NCBI RefSeq assembly: GCF_010994755.1
Contig: NZ_WHSB02000004.1
Span: forward strand, 248,001 to 312,000
Length of the DNA stretch: 64,000 bases
Reading direction: 5' to 3'
DNA from: Shinella lacus
GTDB taxonomy: Bacteria; Pseudomonadota; Alphaproteobacteria; Rhizobiales; Rhizobiaceae
Part shown: one piece after another, positions 40,106 to 49,174 of the stretch
Numbering within the stretch: the stretch's first letter is position 1
Layout: each line of letters starts with the position of its first letter
Notes under the pieces: generated by a model
Database searches by the model: none
What the model saw: only the letters and a program-made list of their open reading frames with translations
What the model was told of the DNA's origin: nothing
Translations under genes and position numbers: made by a program

Positions 40106-41730
40106 CCGTCGCCATCACGCCGGAGCAGTGGGCGGAAGCTCGCCGCCAGGCGACCGACGTCATTCCTGAGATCATCGAGAAATTCGGCCTGCCCAAGGCG
40201 CTGCTCGGCTATCAAAGCCGGACGATCGCGCTTCTGGAGACCGCCGCCTGCCGTGTGCTTTTCATCGAGAAGTCGCGGCGCATCGGCGAGACCTGGGCGC
40301 TCGCCGCCTATGCCGTGCTGCGCGCAGCGCGCGCCAAAAAGGCCGGCGGTAAGGACGCACTTTATATCTCCTATTCGCAGGAGATGACCCGCGAGTTCAT
40401 CGACGCGTGCGCCATGTGGGCCAAGGCTTATTCCTTTGCGGCCTCGGAAGTCGATGAATTCCTGTTCAAGGATGAGACCGCCGAGGGCAATCAGTCTATC
40501 CAGGCGTTCCGCATCAAGTTCGCGAGCGGCTTTGAAGTCGTCGGCCTCTCATCTGCACCGCGATCACTTCGCGGTAAGGATGGCCTCCTGATCATCGACG
40601 AAGCGGCGTTTGTCGATAATCTGAAGGAACTGCTGAAAGCCGGCCTTGCGTTCCTCACCTGGGGCGGCCAGGTCGTTGTCTGCTCGACCCACAACGGCGC
40701 CGAGAACGAATTCAACGTCAAGATTCAGGATATTCTTGGCGGCCGCCTCAAATACAAACATCTGCGCATCGACCTCGACGATGCGCTGAATGATGGCCTC
40801 TATCAGCGCATCTGCCTCGTCAATGGCCTTGAATGGTCGCCCGAGGCGGAGGCAAAGTGGCGGCAGGAACTCATCGAATTTTACGACGAAGCTTCCGACG
40901 AGGAACTATACTGCGTGCCAAGCCAGGGCTCCGGCGCCTGGCTGACCACGCCGCTCATCGAAGCCCGGATGACGTCGGACGCACCCGTGCTCACGCTCGA
41001 CCTGCCCGATAACTATCTGCTTCTCTCCAAGCTGGAGCAGGCTGCCCTTATGGCGCCCTTCATGGAGCAGCTGCGCGAGGCGCTGAGAGCTCTGGACCCG
41101 GAGAAGCAGCACGCTTTCGGCTTCGACTTTGCCCGCGTCGGCGACCTCACCGTCGGCACCCTCCTGTCGATCGACAAGGTGCTCAAGCGCGAAACCGCGC
41201 TGACGGTCGAACTGCGCCGCGTACCAGGTGACGAGCAGAAACTCATCACCAGGACGATTCTGAAAGCTGCACCTCGCTTGATCGGCGCCGCCTTCGACGC
41301 CACCGGCATGGGCTGGACGGTCGCGGAAGACATGGGCCGCATCTTCGGCTTCCGCGAGAGCGAAGAAGATGCCGGCATGATCTGGTCCATCAAATTCAGC
41401 ATGGACTGGTATCGCATCAACATGCCGCCGCTGAAGGTCGCCTTCGAAGATGCGGCGATCGCCATTTCGAAGAACGTCAACCACCTACTCGATCTTCGCC
41501 TCGTCAAGATGATCGCCGGTGTTCCGCGCGTCCCTGACCTTCGATCGGGTGAGACCGGCAAGAAGCGGCATGGCGACTTCGCCATTGCGCTGGCGCTCGC
41601 TCACTTCGCGAGCCGCTTCATGGGGCGGGAATATGCCTACACCCCGATATCCGACATCGACGACGACGACTGGTCCGAACGCGATCGGAGCGACGACGCT
41701 TCGCCGTTCGGGCGCGGAGGACTTTGGTAA
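40102..41730 (+). CDS. Terminase large subunit (Mu gp28-like)
   Basis: This 542-residue DNA-packaging motor has an atypical Walker A region in FIEKSRRIGETWALAAYAVL, Walker B LLIIDEAAFVDNL and a motif-III-like VVCSTHNGAENEF. The nuclease half begins near GFDFARVGDLTVGTL with catalytic Asp residues. Length and motifs fit Mu-type headful packaging terminases. Its stop overlaps the portal start (TAATG). Confidence 0.93.
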   Translation: MTVAITPEQWAEARRQATDVIPEIIEKFGLPKALLGYQSRTIALLETAACRVLFIEKSRRIGETWALAAYAVLRAARAKKAGGKDALYISYSQEMTREFIDACAMWAKAYSFAASEVDEFLFKDETAEGNQSIQAFRIKFASGFEVVGLSSAPRSLRGKDGLLIIDEAAFVDNLKELLKAGLAFLTWGGQVVVCSTHNGAENEFNVKIQDILGGRLKYKHLRIDLDDALNDGLYQRICLVNGLEWSPEAEAKWRQELIEFYDEASDEELYCVPSQGSGAWLTTPLIEARMTSDAPVLTLDLPDNYLLLSKLEQAALMAPFMEQLREALRALDPEKQHAFGFDFARVGDLTVGTLLSIDKVLKRETALTVELRRVPGDEQKLITRTILKAAPRLIGAAFDATGMGWTVAEDMGRIFGFRESEEDAGMIWSIKFSMDWYRINMPPLKVAFEDAAIAISKNVNHLLDLRLVKMIAGVPRVPDLRSGETGKKRHGDFAIALALAHFASRFMGREYAYTPISDIDDDDWSERDRSDDASPFGRGGLW

Positions 41731-43304
41731 TGACCCTGCTCGACCGTTTTGGAAATCCGCTCAAGGCTCCGCAAAAACAGGTGCTCCTCGAGGAGCAGAG
41801 CGCGCCCACGCTGACGGGCGTTCGCTCGCTCTGGAATGAGAATGTCGCGTCCGGCCTCACGCCTTCCCGGTTAGCCCGCATCCTCAAGGAAAGTGGCGAT
41901 CCCGGTGGCGATTTCCGCGACTATCTCACCCTTGCCGAGGAGATGGAGGAACGCGAACCGCAGTACCGGATGGCGCTCGCCCAGCGCAAACTCGCGATTC
42001 GAAACCTCGCACCTGTCGTCGAGGCAGCCAGCAAGAGCGCGAAGGACAAGGAAATTTCCGCCAGCGTCCAGCGCATGCTCGACACGACAGCCTTCCGTAG
42101 CACGATGATGCACCTTGCCGATGGCATCGCCAAGGGCTTTGCGGTGGCCGAAAACCTCTGGCGGATGGACGGCTCGTTCTGGTCGTTGCCCCGCATCGTC
42201 CAGCGCGACCAGCGGCATTTCCAGTTCGACCGCATCACCGGCCGAGAATTGCGGCTGCGCCATGACGGCGTCTTCGAGGGCGTCGAACTTCCCCAGGCAA
42301 AGTATGTAGTGCACATCCCGACGCTCTTGTCCGGTCTGCCGATCCGCCAGGGCCTCGCGCGCACGGCCTGCTGGATATTCATGCTGAAGAGCTTCAGCCT
42401 GAAGGACTGGATGTCGTTTCTTGAAATCTACGGCATGCCATTCCGTATCGGCAAATACGGGCCGAACGCCTCGAAGGAAGACAAGCGTGCGCTCCTGAAG
42501 GCCGTGGCGAACGTCGCGGCTGACGGCGGCTGCATCATCCCGGAAAGCATGCTGCTGGAATTCATCGAGACCAAGGCGGGCAATGCCGGGGAAAATGCCT
42601 TCAAGGGCATGGCCGAATATCTCGATGACCAGTTCGCAAAGCTGATCCTCGGTCAGACGATGACGTCGGATGATGGCTCATCTGAAGCCCAGGCGAACGT
42701 ACATGACGATATTCGCTTGCTGATTCTGCGCGCTGACGGCGACGACATGGCGGCGACGGTGCAGCGCGACGTGGTCGATCCGTTTGTCGCTTTCAACCAC
42801 GGCGCTCATGTGGACGCGCCTCAGGTCACGTTCCCGGTGCCTGACCCGGAAGACATCAAACTGCTCATGGACGCGACGAAAACCTTCGTCGAAATGGGCG
42901 GCACGGTCCCGGCCGGGCCGGTGCGTGAGAAGCTCGGGTGGCGCGATCCGGTCGATGGCGAGGAGGTGCTCGGCGGAACGAAGAAGGAAGAGCCGCCGAA
43001 GGAGCCCACGCCGAAGGATGCGGCCGAGGCCATGCGCCGTCTGTTCGACAAGACGGCATCGCCCATGTCGATCGCCGCCGACGATATAACCGAAGGTTTC
43101 GCCGAGGAAATGACGGCGGAATGGGAAGAGCAGCTCTCTCCGCTGATGGACGCCATCCGAAAAGCGACGGCGGCGGCCACTGACTTTCCCTCCCTGCTTA
43201 AGGCGCTGGAAAACGTAACTACCGGAGATGTCGGCCTGGGAGGTCGCCTGGCGGCGGCAACCTTTGTTGCCCGCATTATGGGCGGCGGCCGCGAAGATGG
43301 CTGA
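41730..43304 (+). CDS. Portal protein, DUF935 (Mu gp29)
   Basis: This 524-residue portal subunit forms the ring through which DNA enters the head. Family stretches include MEEREPQYRMALAQRKLAIR, DGIAKGFAVAENLW and YGMPFRIGKYGPNASKEDKR. The ATG at 41730 overlaps the terminase stop. The C-terminus contains a Pro/Lys/Glu linker and a helical tail. Confidence 0.93.
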   Translation: MTLLDRFGNPLKAPQKQVLLEEQSAPTLTGVRSLWNENVASGLTPSRLARILKESGDPGGDFRDYLTLAEEMEEREPQYRMALAQRKLAIRNLAPVVEAASKSAKDKEISASVQRMLDTTAFRSTMMHLADGIAKGFAVAENLWRMDGSFWSLPRIVQRDQRHFQFDRITGRELRLRHDGVFEGVELPQAKYVVHIPTLLSGLPIRQGLARTACWIFMLKSFSLKDWMSFLEIYGMPFRIGKYGPNASKEDKRALLKAVANVAADGGCIIPESMLLEFIETKAGNAGENAFKGMAEYLDDQFAKLILGQTMTSDDGSSEAQANVHDDIRLLILRADGDDMAATVQRDVVDPFVAFNHGAHVDAPQVTFPVPDPEDIKLLMDATKTFVEMGGTVPAGPVREKLGWRDPVDGEEVLGGTKKEEPPKEPTPKDAAEAMRRLFDKTASPMSIAADDITEGFAEEMTAEWEEQLSPLMDAIRKATAAATDFPSLLKALENVTTGDVGLGGRLAAATFVARIMGGGREDG

Positions 43305-44478
43305 TAACGTTCGCCGCCGGAACCCGCCCCCGGAGGCCATCGCACACGTTGAGAGCAAAGGCTATCGGGTTTCGTTTCACCACCTCGACACCTGGGCCGA
43401 AGAGCACGCCCATGAGTTCACCGTGGCCAAGGCCATGGAAATGGACGTCCTCCGCACGGTACGACAGGAAATAGAGCGCGCTATACGCGACGGCATCCCC
43501 TTTGAGCAGTTTCGCCAGGAGCTGACACCGCGCCTGGTCGCGCTCGGCTGGTGGGGCAAGAGGCCGATGGTAGACCCCGCGACGGGCGAACAGAAGATCG
43601 TGCAGCTCGGAAGCCCGCGCCGCCTTCAAACGATCTATTGGGCCAACACCAGGTCGGCCTATGCCGCCGGTCAGTGGGAGCGTGCCCAGCGCACCAAGCG
43701 CGGCTTGCCCTATTTCGTGTACGAGCTCGGCCCGAGCGAACAGCACCGCCCGCATCATGAGGCCATCGCCAATCGCCCGACCGTGCTTCCTGTCGACGAT
43801 CCATTCTGGGATACGCACTATCCTCCCAACGGGTGGGGCTGCAAATGCCGGCTCCGCCAGATCACACAGTTCGAAGCCAACGAGATCGGTGCGCCTGAAG
43901 GAGCACCCGAGGTCAAGCTGAAGGAGTTCCGCAACAAGCGCACCGGCGAAGTCTCCATGATCCCCGAGGGCATCGACCCCGGCTGGCATACCAATCCGGG
44001 CAAGGCCAGGGCGAAGACCCTCGTTAGCGCGTTGTCGCAGCGCCTAGAGCAAGCACCGATCGCGGAAGCGAAGAAGGTCATCGCAGATTTCTGGCAGAGC
44101 CGGGCGCCGGAAGCCTACATGCGCATGGCCGAGCAGGTCGACCTTCCTGTCGCCATCGCTCCGGATCTCGCGGCCGAGCTGGGCGCGACCGGCACGCTGA
44201 TCTCGGTGAGCAACCGCGCCATCGGCGTGAAGACCGAAAAGCACGCCATGACGGAGCTGGGACGCTTCGCCGAGTTTCAGGCGATGGTCGACGAGGACGA
44301 GAAGGTCAAGCGGCCGGACGGCAGCCGGCAGTTCTGGAAGCAACTCGACGGGACTTTCTTTGTCGGCGCCGTGCGCAAGATGGCCTCGGGCTTCCTGCGC
44401 CTGGTCACATTCCATAGCGCGTCTCCCGATCGGCTCGACCAGGTGAGACGTGTTGAACAACGATTGAAGGGGGAGTGA
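43297..44478 (+). CDS. Head morphogenesis protein (Mu gpF/gp30, SPP1 gp7-like)
   Basis: This 393-residue minor head protein has family features: HAHEFTVAKAMEMDVLRTVR, TIYWANTRSAYAAGQWERAQ, then HRPHHEAIANRPTVLPVDDP and the Cys-containing PPNGWGCKCRLRQIT. It starts inside the portal gene's end (8-base overlap). It helps start head assembly, by analogy with SPP1 gp7. The C-terminal 100 residues (KRPDGSRQFWKQLDGTFF) look like an added domain. Confidence 0.9.
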   Translation: MADNVRRRNPPPEAIAHVESKGYRVSFHHLDTWAEEHAHEFTVAKAMEMDVLRTVRQEIERAIRDGIPFEQFRQELTPRLVALGWWGKRPMVDPATGEQKIVQLGSPRRLQTIYWANTRSAYAAGQWERAQRTKRGLPYFVYELGPSEQHRPHHEAIANRPTVLPVDDPFWDTHYPPNGWGCKCRLRQITQFEANEIGAPEGAPEVKLKEFRNKRTGEVSMIPEGIDPGWHTNPGKARAKTLVSALSQRLEQAPIAEAKKVIADFWQSRAPEAYMRMAEQVDLPVAIAPDLAAELGATGTLISVSNRAIGVKTEKHAMTELGRFAEFQAMVDEDEKVKRPDGSRQFWKQLDGTFFVGAVRKMASGFLRLVTFHSASPDRLDQVRRVEQRLKGE

Positions 44479-44802
44479 TGCGCGCGGAGGACGTGATCCC
44501 TCCCAGCCCTCAGACGGACAGCACACTAATCGGCGCGCACCATCAACATACGCCTTCCCGCAGGCATTTTCAACTTTCAGTTCCGTCATCGTCAGGGCGG
44601 CGTGGGACGCGCGGAGCGACTCCGGCCGGGCGACGACAGCGACCAGGGGGCAATCGCGCGCCCACGGCCTTTAAAAGTGCTTTAAATCTGACAGTGTTGT
44701 TGCGTGGTCGGCCCCTCTTGCGCCTGCCGACCGTGATGGCTAGGTTTCCTTCAGCCGGTTCGCGCAACGCCCACCGGTCTTTCCCCCAAGATCTCGATTG
44801 AC
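44479..44802 (+). other. Interval between head gene and protease operon, possible decayed gene
   Basis: A 107-codon frame (44478-44801) begins at an ATG overlapping the preceding stop. Only its first dozen codons have normal composition; the rest is Arg/Ser/Pro rich and not protein-like. TTTAAAAGTGCTTTAAA (around 44671-44687) is an AT-rich direct repeat. Best read as leader DNA or a broken gene. In Mu a tail/head assembly gene (gpG) sits here; in this phage gpG lies further on, so loss or movement is plausible. Confidence 0.4.
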
Positions 44803-44818
44803 GGTCCGATTTCGGACC
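44803..44818. promoter_or_regulatory. Late-promoter palindrome, copy 2 (head block)
   Basis: GGTCCGA-TT-TCGGACC, the same 7-2-7 palindrome as upstream of the endolysin gene, placed 38 bases before the protease start. A T-rich TTGTTTATT at 44840-44848 may include the -10 region. Confidence 0.65.
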
Positions 44819-44855
44819 CGGCAAAAAGCCCCTGCGATGTTGTTTATTCGCCGGC

Positions 44856-45824
44856 ATGCAAAACGCACTCGCCGCCATTCTCTGCTCGCAGCTCCTGCCC
44901 GACAGCGCCACCGCGCCGGACTGGATTCTGCTCGTCCCCGCTGGTGACATCGTCGCCCGCGACGGCCGCGCCTTTTCCAACCGCACGCCGGACGCCGTCG
45001 TCACCGCGTTTCGCGCCGATCGCAAGGACATGCCCGTCGACTACGAGCACGCCACGCACCTGCGCGCACCGGAAGGCCTGTCCGCGCCGGCCGTTGCCTG
45101 GGTGAAGGATATCGAGGTCCGCGAGGGCGCCCTGTGGGGCAAGGTCGACTGGAACCGCGATGGCCGTGAGGCCGTCGAGGGCAAAGCCTATCGCTACATT
45201 TCCCCCGTCGTGCATCCGGACGCCAGCCGAAACGTCGTGCGCATCTCCTCTGTCGCGCTGACCAACGACCCCGCCCTCTTTCTGCCGGCGCTGTTGCGCC
45301 GCGACCCAACCGAAAAGGACCAGGACATGAAAACCATCGCGCTTGCGCTCGGCCTGAAGGAAGACGCCACCGAGACGGAAATCCTCTCCAAGATCAATGC
45401 TGACAAGACCAGCGTCGAGCTGCTCACCCGCAAGGCGGAGAAGCCGGACCCGGAACTCTTCGTCGCCCGCAAGGATCATGACGCTGTTGTCGAGCTGTGC
45501 TCGCAGCAGAAGACCGAGATCGAGACCCTGAAGAACGCCGATACCGATCGCGCCGTCACCTCGGCCGTCGAAGGCGCCATTGCTGAAGGCAAGGTCATTC
45601 CGGCCGTGAAGGAAAGCGAGCTGGAGCTGTGCCGCGCGATCGGCGTCACGAAGTACCAGGAGCGCCTCTCCCGCCTGTCGCCGATCGTCAAGCCCGGCGA
45701 AGACGCGACGACGCGCGCCGCTGAACTCGGCAAGGGCGCGGCCTTCTCCCGCGAGGAGGTCGAAGTGCTGCGCCGCATGGGCATCTCCGAAGAGGACGCC
45801 AAGAAAACCCGCGACGGCGCCTGA
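44856..45824 (+). CDS. Prohead protease/scaffold precursor (Mu gpI-like)
   Basis: This 322-residue protein's first 150 residues form the protease: PDWILLVPAGDIVARDGRAF, then MPVDYEHATHLRAPEG with a candidate catalytic His, and VVRISSVALTNDPAL with a Ser. The C-terminal half is a charged helical scaffold. As in Mu gpI/gpZ, an internal start at 45327 with its own ribosome site would give the scaffold alone. The protease cuts head proteins during maturation. Confidence 0.88.
   Translation: MQNALAAILCSQLLPDSATAPDWILLVPAGDIVARDGRAFSNRTPDAVVTAFRADRKDMPVDYEHATHLRAPEGLSAPAVAWVKDIEVREGALWGKVDWNRDGREAVEGKAYRYISPVVHPDASRNVVRISSVALTNDPALFLPALLRRDPTEKDQDMKTIALALGLKEDATETEILSKINADKTSVELLTRKAEKPDPELFVARKDHDAVVELCSQQKTEIETLKNADTDRAVTSAVEGAIAEGKVIPAVKESELELCRAIGVTKYQERLSRLSPIVKPGEDATTRAAELGKGAAFSREEVEVLRRMGISEEDAKKTRDGA
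45327..45824 (+). CDS. Nested scaffold protein (Mu gpZ-like), internal start within the protease gene
   Basis: An in-frame ATG at codon 158 of the protease gene is preceded by AAAAGGA at eight bases, better than the site of many genes here. The product (165 residues, MKTIALALGLKEDATETEIL) is the helical scaffold. Mu uses the same arrangement. Use of this start is inferred. Confidence 0.55.
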   Translation: MKTIALALGLKEDATETEILSKINADKTSVELLTRKAEKPDPELFVARKDHDAVVELCSQQKTEIETLKNADTDRAVTSAVEGAIAEGKVIPAVKESELELCRAIGVTKYQERLSRLSPIVKPGEDATTRAAELGKGAAFSREEVEVLRRMGISEEDAKKTRDGA

Positions 45825-45887
45825 GCGCCGCCGAACCTGACCCCGCAACGGCGCCGGTAGCTGCGCCACCTCGAAAGGACTTTCCGC

Positions 45888-46292
45888 ATGGCCGCCGCAG
45901 GACCGCGCAACACCATCACCCGCCAGGGCGAAGATCGTGAGATCGGCGTCAAGGCTGCGACCCGCATCTGGCAGGGCACCATTGCCGTCAACGACGCGGG
46001 CGTAGCCGCGCCTGGTCGCACCGCGACCGGCCTCGTCGCTCTCGGCCTCGCCCAGGAGACGGCCGATAATTCCGGCGGCGCCGCGAACGCCATCCGCGTC
46101 AAGATCCGGCGCGGCACCTTCTACCTGAAGAATTCGTCCGGCGATCCGGTGACGGCTGCCTCGATCGGCAAAGACGTCTTTATCGTCGATGACGAAACCG
46201 TCTCGGCGACCAATGCCGGCGGCAACACCCAATCCGTTGCCGGGAAGTGCCACGACGTCGATGCCGGCGGCGTCTGGGTCACCTTCGGCTAA
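45888..46292 (+). CDS. Head decoration-like protein
   Basis: This 134-residue protein is beta-rich and Gly/Ala/Thr-rich (NTITRQGEDREIGVKAATRI; FIVDDETVSATNAGGNTQSV), the style of capsid decoration or stabilisation proteins encoded between scaffold and major head genes. AAAGGA precedes its ATG. Confidence 0.7.
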   Translation: MAAAGPRNTITRQGEDREIGVKAATRIWQGTIAVNDAGVAAPGRTATGLVALGLAQETADNSGGAANAIRVKIRRGTFYLKNSSGDPVTAASIGKDVFIVDDETVSATNAGGNTQSVAGKCHDVDAGGVWVTFG

Positions 46293-46330
46293 TCGGCCGG
46301 AACCTTCATCACCAACACGAGAACCGACCG

Positions 46331-47230
46331 ATGATCATCAACAAGACCAACCTCTCGATCATGAACACCGGCTTCAAGACGGCGTTCCGCAATGCCTTTT
46401 CCGGGGTCGAACAGACCTATCTGCGCATCACCACGGTCATTCCGTCGTCGACGCTGATCGAGACCTATGGCTGGATGAAGCAGACATCCGGCATGCGGGA
46501 GTGGATTGGCGAACGTTTCGTCAAGAACCTCGACAGCGAAGCCTACCAGCTCAAGAACAAGAAGTACGAAGAGACCGTCGCGGTCATCCGCGATGCAATC
46601 TCCGACGATCAGTACGGCACCTACACCCCCGCCATCGCCATGATGGGCGAGAACGCCGCGCGCCTACCCGAAGAACTCATCTATCAGGAGGCCTTGCCCG
46701 GGGGCTTCACCTCGAAGTGCTATGACGGGCAGTACTTCTTCGATACCGACCATCCCGTGGTTGACGCTGCCGGCGTCGAGCAGTCGGTTTCCAATATGCA
46801 GGCGGGTTCGTCCGCACCTTGGTATCTGCTCTGCACCAATCGCAGCCTGAAGCCGTTTATCTACCAGGACCGCGAAAAGGCCGAGCTGATCATCAAGGAC
46901 AGCCCCGAGACGTCGGACGATGTCTTCAATCGCGACGAGTTCCGCTATGGCACGCGCGCCCGAGGTGCGGCCGGCTACGGCTTCTGGCAGATGGCCTTCG
47001 GCTCCAAGGCTGTGCTCGACACGGCGAATTTCGATGCGGCGTACCTCGCCATGATGCAGTTCAAGCGCGACGGCGGAAAGCCGCTCGGCGTGGTTCCCAA
47101 CCTTCTCGTCTGCGGCCCGAGCAACATGAAGAAGGCCGACGAGATCCTGAACCTTCAGCGCCTGTCGAACGGCTCCGACAACCCGAACTACAAGAAGGTC
47201 GAAACCCTCGTGGTGCCGTGGCTCCCCTGA
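46331..47230 (+). CDS. Major head protein (Mu gpT-like)
   Basis: This 299-residue main capsid subunit has the gpT family pattern: NLSIMNTGFKTAFRNAFSGV, IETYGWMKQTSGMREWIGER, the GQYFFDTDHPV motif and PNLLVCGPSNMKKADEIL. Length is close to Mu gpT (305). Two hairpins follow the stop, as expected for a very abundant message. Confidence 0.94.
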   Translation: MIINKTNLSIMNTGFKTAFRNAFSGVEQTYLRITTVIPSSTLIETYGWMKQTSGMREWIGERFVKNLDSEAYQLKNKKYEETVAVIRDAISDDQYGTYTPAIAMMGENAARLPEELIYQEALPGGFTSKCYDGQYFFDTDHPVVDAAGVEQSVSNMQAGSSAPWYLLCTNRSLKPFIYQDREKAELIIKDSPETSDDVFNRDEFRYGTRARGAAGYGFWQMAFGSKAVLDTANFDAAYLAMMQFKRDGGKPLGVVPNLLVCGPSNMKKADEILNLQRLSNGSDNPNYKKVETLVVPWLP

Positions 47231-47256
47231 TCCGCGCGTCGTGAGCGACGTGCATG

Positions 47257-47317
47257 CCGCTGGCGGTATCCTCCCGCCGCCAGCGGGTTTCCGGAAACGG
47301 GTGCCTCGCCCGTTTCC
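47257..47317 (+). terminator. Two consecutive hairpins after the major head gene
   Basis: CCGCTGGCGG (47257-47266) pairs with CCGCCAGCGG (47277-47286). GGAAACGGG (47293-47301) pairs with CCCGTTTCC (47309-47317). Neither is followed by a T run, so they probably protect the head message or partly attenuate the genes behind it rather than terminate fully. Confidence 0.55.
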
Positions 47318-47341
47318 CGAGACCCGCAAAGGAGAAACGAC

Positions 47342-47563
47342 ATGGCGAAAGCCCCGACTAGCACCAATGAGAACGAGAATGCCAACGCCGAAGGCAGTGA
47401 GAAGAGGGAAGGCCGTGTGCTGAAGCTGATGTCCATCAACGGCATCCGCCGTGCCGGCATTCGCTTCCCCGCCCGCGAGGCGGTCCCGGTCGACCTCGCC
47501 GACCTGACCGAAGAGCAGGTGAAGCTGCTCGAAAACGAGCCGGACCTGCGCCCGGTTCGCTGA
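47342..47563 (+). CDS. Small head-region protein (Mu gp35-like position)
   Basis: This 73-residue protein has a disordered N-terminus (APTSTNENENANAEGSEKRE) and a short conserved-looking domain with KLMSINGIRRAGIRFPARE and LTEEQVKLLENEPDL. It corresponds in place and style to the small gene after gpT in Mu-like phages. AAAGGAG precedes the ATG. Confidence 0.72.
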   Translation: MAKAPTSTNENENANAEGSEKREGRVLKLMSINGIRRAGIRFPAREAVPVDLADLTEEQVKLLENEPDLRPVR

Positions 47564-47714
47564 AATACCTGCGGGGAGCGCCGCGAGCGGTAGAAGCCGG
47601 AGGTGCCGATAGGCCAGAGCCGGCAGCAAACCCGAAGCCCCCCGATGGAACAGGAACCCGCAAGGGACCATCGGAAACAGTGGCATTCACTTTACCCAAA
47701 GCCAAGGCACGTCG

Positions 47715-48161
47715 ATGACCCAGTATGCGACGATCGAGGATATGGAACTGGCGTTTGGGGCGGCGTACGTCCTGAAGCTTTCCGACCGCGACAACACGCG
47801 GGTCCGCAATGACGCGGCGCTGAACAGCGTGCTCACCAAGGCGACCAGCCTTGCCAACAGCTACGTCGACAAGAAGTACGCCGTGCCGCTGGTCAATCCG
47901 CCGGACTTCCTGGTGTCGGCGGTTATCGACGTGGCGATCTACATGCAGTCGCGTGACCGCGCGACGGGCACGAGCGAAATGCGCCAGCGCTACGAGGATG
48001 CGCTGAAGCTGTTTCAACAGGTCGCGAAGGGTGAAGTCACCCTTGCCGGCAACGAACCGGCCTCCAATCCCGATACCGGCATGCCGGGCACGACAGGTTC
48101 CGACGACGTCTTCGTCATCTCCCGCGAGCGGTATTTCGACCGCAAGACGGAGATCATTTGA
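47715..48161 (+). CDS. DUF1320 head-tail connector protein (Mu gp36/gpJ)
   Basis: This 148-residue protein has the gp36 pattern: MTQYATIEDMELAFGAAYVL, then KATSLANSYVDKKYAVPLVN and YEDALKLFQQVAKGE. It is part of the head completion/neck set. The gap of 150 bases before it holds no gene but includes a CCGATGG/CCATCGG inverted repeat. Confidence 0.88.
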   Translation: MTQYATIEDMELAFGAAYVLKLSDRDNTRVRNDAALNSVLTKATSLANSYVDKKYAVPLVNPPDFLVSAVIDVAIYMQSRDRATGTSEMRQRYEDALKLFQQVAKGEVTLAGNEPASNPDTGMPGTTGSDDVFVISRERYFDRKTEII

Positions 48162-48162
48162 G

Positions 48163-48642
48163 ATGGCCGTGAGGATCGTTGCAAGCGGGCTTGAAGAGGC
48201 CGCGAAGGTCATCGCGCAGATCGCCGATCCGGATGTGCCGCAGTATCTCGATGAGCTTGGCGGCATCGTCACGTCGCAGACCCAGAAGCGCATCCGATCG
48301 GAGAAGACCTCGCCGGCCGGTGAGGCGTGGAAGCCCAACCGCGAAGGCACCTCCATCCTGTTTCGCTCGGGCGCCCTCGACGACAGCATCCACCACGAGG
48401 TGGCGGGCAATTCCGTAGAGGTCGGCTCCAACCTGGTCTATGCCGGCATCCACCAGCATGGCGGCAAGATCGTGCCGAAGAACAAGAACGCGCTCGCATT
48501 CTCCAGCGGTGGTCAGTTCTTCATGGCGAAAAGCGTGACAATGCCGGCGCGCCCCTATGTCGGGATCTCGGCCGCCAACGAGCCAGAAATCATCGCCTTC
48601 ACCGAAGCCTTCATTTCCGCAGGAGCTGGTGATGCTCGCTGA
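48163..48642 (+). CDS. Virion morphogenesis/tail completion protein (gpG/gpS type)
   Basis: This 159-residue protein has the family pattern RIRSEKTSPAGEAWKPNREG, ILFRSGALDDSIHHEVAGNS, IHQHGGKIVPKN and MPARPYVGISAAN. Members take part in joining tails to heads. In Mu this gene precedes the protease; here it stands after gp36. Confidence 0.87.
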   Translation: MAVRIVASGLEEAAKVIAQIADPDVPQYLDELGGIVTSQTQKRIRSEKTSPAGEAWKPNREGTSILFRSGALDDSIHHEVAGNSVEVGSNLVYAGIHQHGGKIVPKNKNALAFSSGGQFFMAKSVTMPARPYVGISAANEPEIIAFTEAFISAGAGDAR

Positions 48643-49174
48643 AATCAACAAGCGCCTCTCGATCCTGCTTGAGACCCGGCATCCTGAGTTCCGCGACGTC
48701 GGCCGCCATCGTGGCCGCATGAGCGTTGAAGACATCAAGGCGATCGGCGTCTTCGCGCCGGCCCTTCGCATCGGCCTCTTCGGCAAGCTCACCACCGAAG
48801 ATCTTCCGTCCGGCGAACGCGTCCTGGTCGTTCCCTTCGCCGCTGCCGTCATCACCGCAGAAGGCGATTTGCTCGATAGCCAGGACAGGGCGATCGCCTT
48901 GGCACTCGCCGTTGAGACATCGCTCGCCCGCATCACCCCCGGCGCGGCCGACGAGGACCGCGACTGGCCAGCGCTTTCCGGCGTCGGCCTGGCCGAGGAC
49001 CTCTCGATCGACATCGCCGATGGCAACGACCTTGACGATGAGGGTATCGCGCTTTGGGCGGTCCTCTTCAAGATCCGCGTGATCATCGGCGAGAACTTTG
49101 CCCGCGAAGGTGCCGAGGAAGCAATCCAGATCATCTGGCCCGAGGGCTTCGACCCGGCGGAGATCGCACCATGA
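48632..49174 (+). CDS. Mu gp37-like tail terminator protein (DUF1834)
   Basis: This 180-residue protein starts at 48632 with AGGAG upstream, overlapping the previous gene by 11 bases. Pattern: MLAEINKRLSILLETRHPEF, then FFVP-like strands (ALRIGLFGKLTTEDL; VVPFAAAVITAEG). It fits the gp37 type, which caps the tail tube. Confidence 0.72.
   Translation: MLAEINKRLSILLETRHPEFRDVGRHRGRMSVEDIKAIGVFAPALRIGLFGKLTTEDLPSGERVLVVPFAAAVITAEGDLLDSQDRAIALALAVETSLARITPGAADEDRDWPALSGVGLAEDLSIDIADGNDLDDEGIALWAVLFKIRVIIGENFAREGAEEAIQIIWPEGFDPAEIAP

Noticed and set aside
44844-46253. 469-codon minus-strand frame in the head region
   Set aside because: Opposite the protease/scaffold and decoration genes; no ribosome site and no family pattern.
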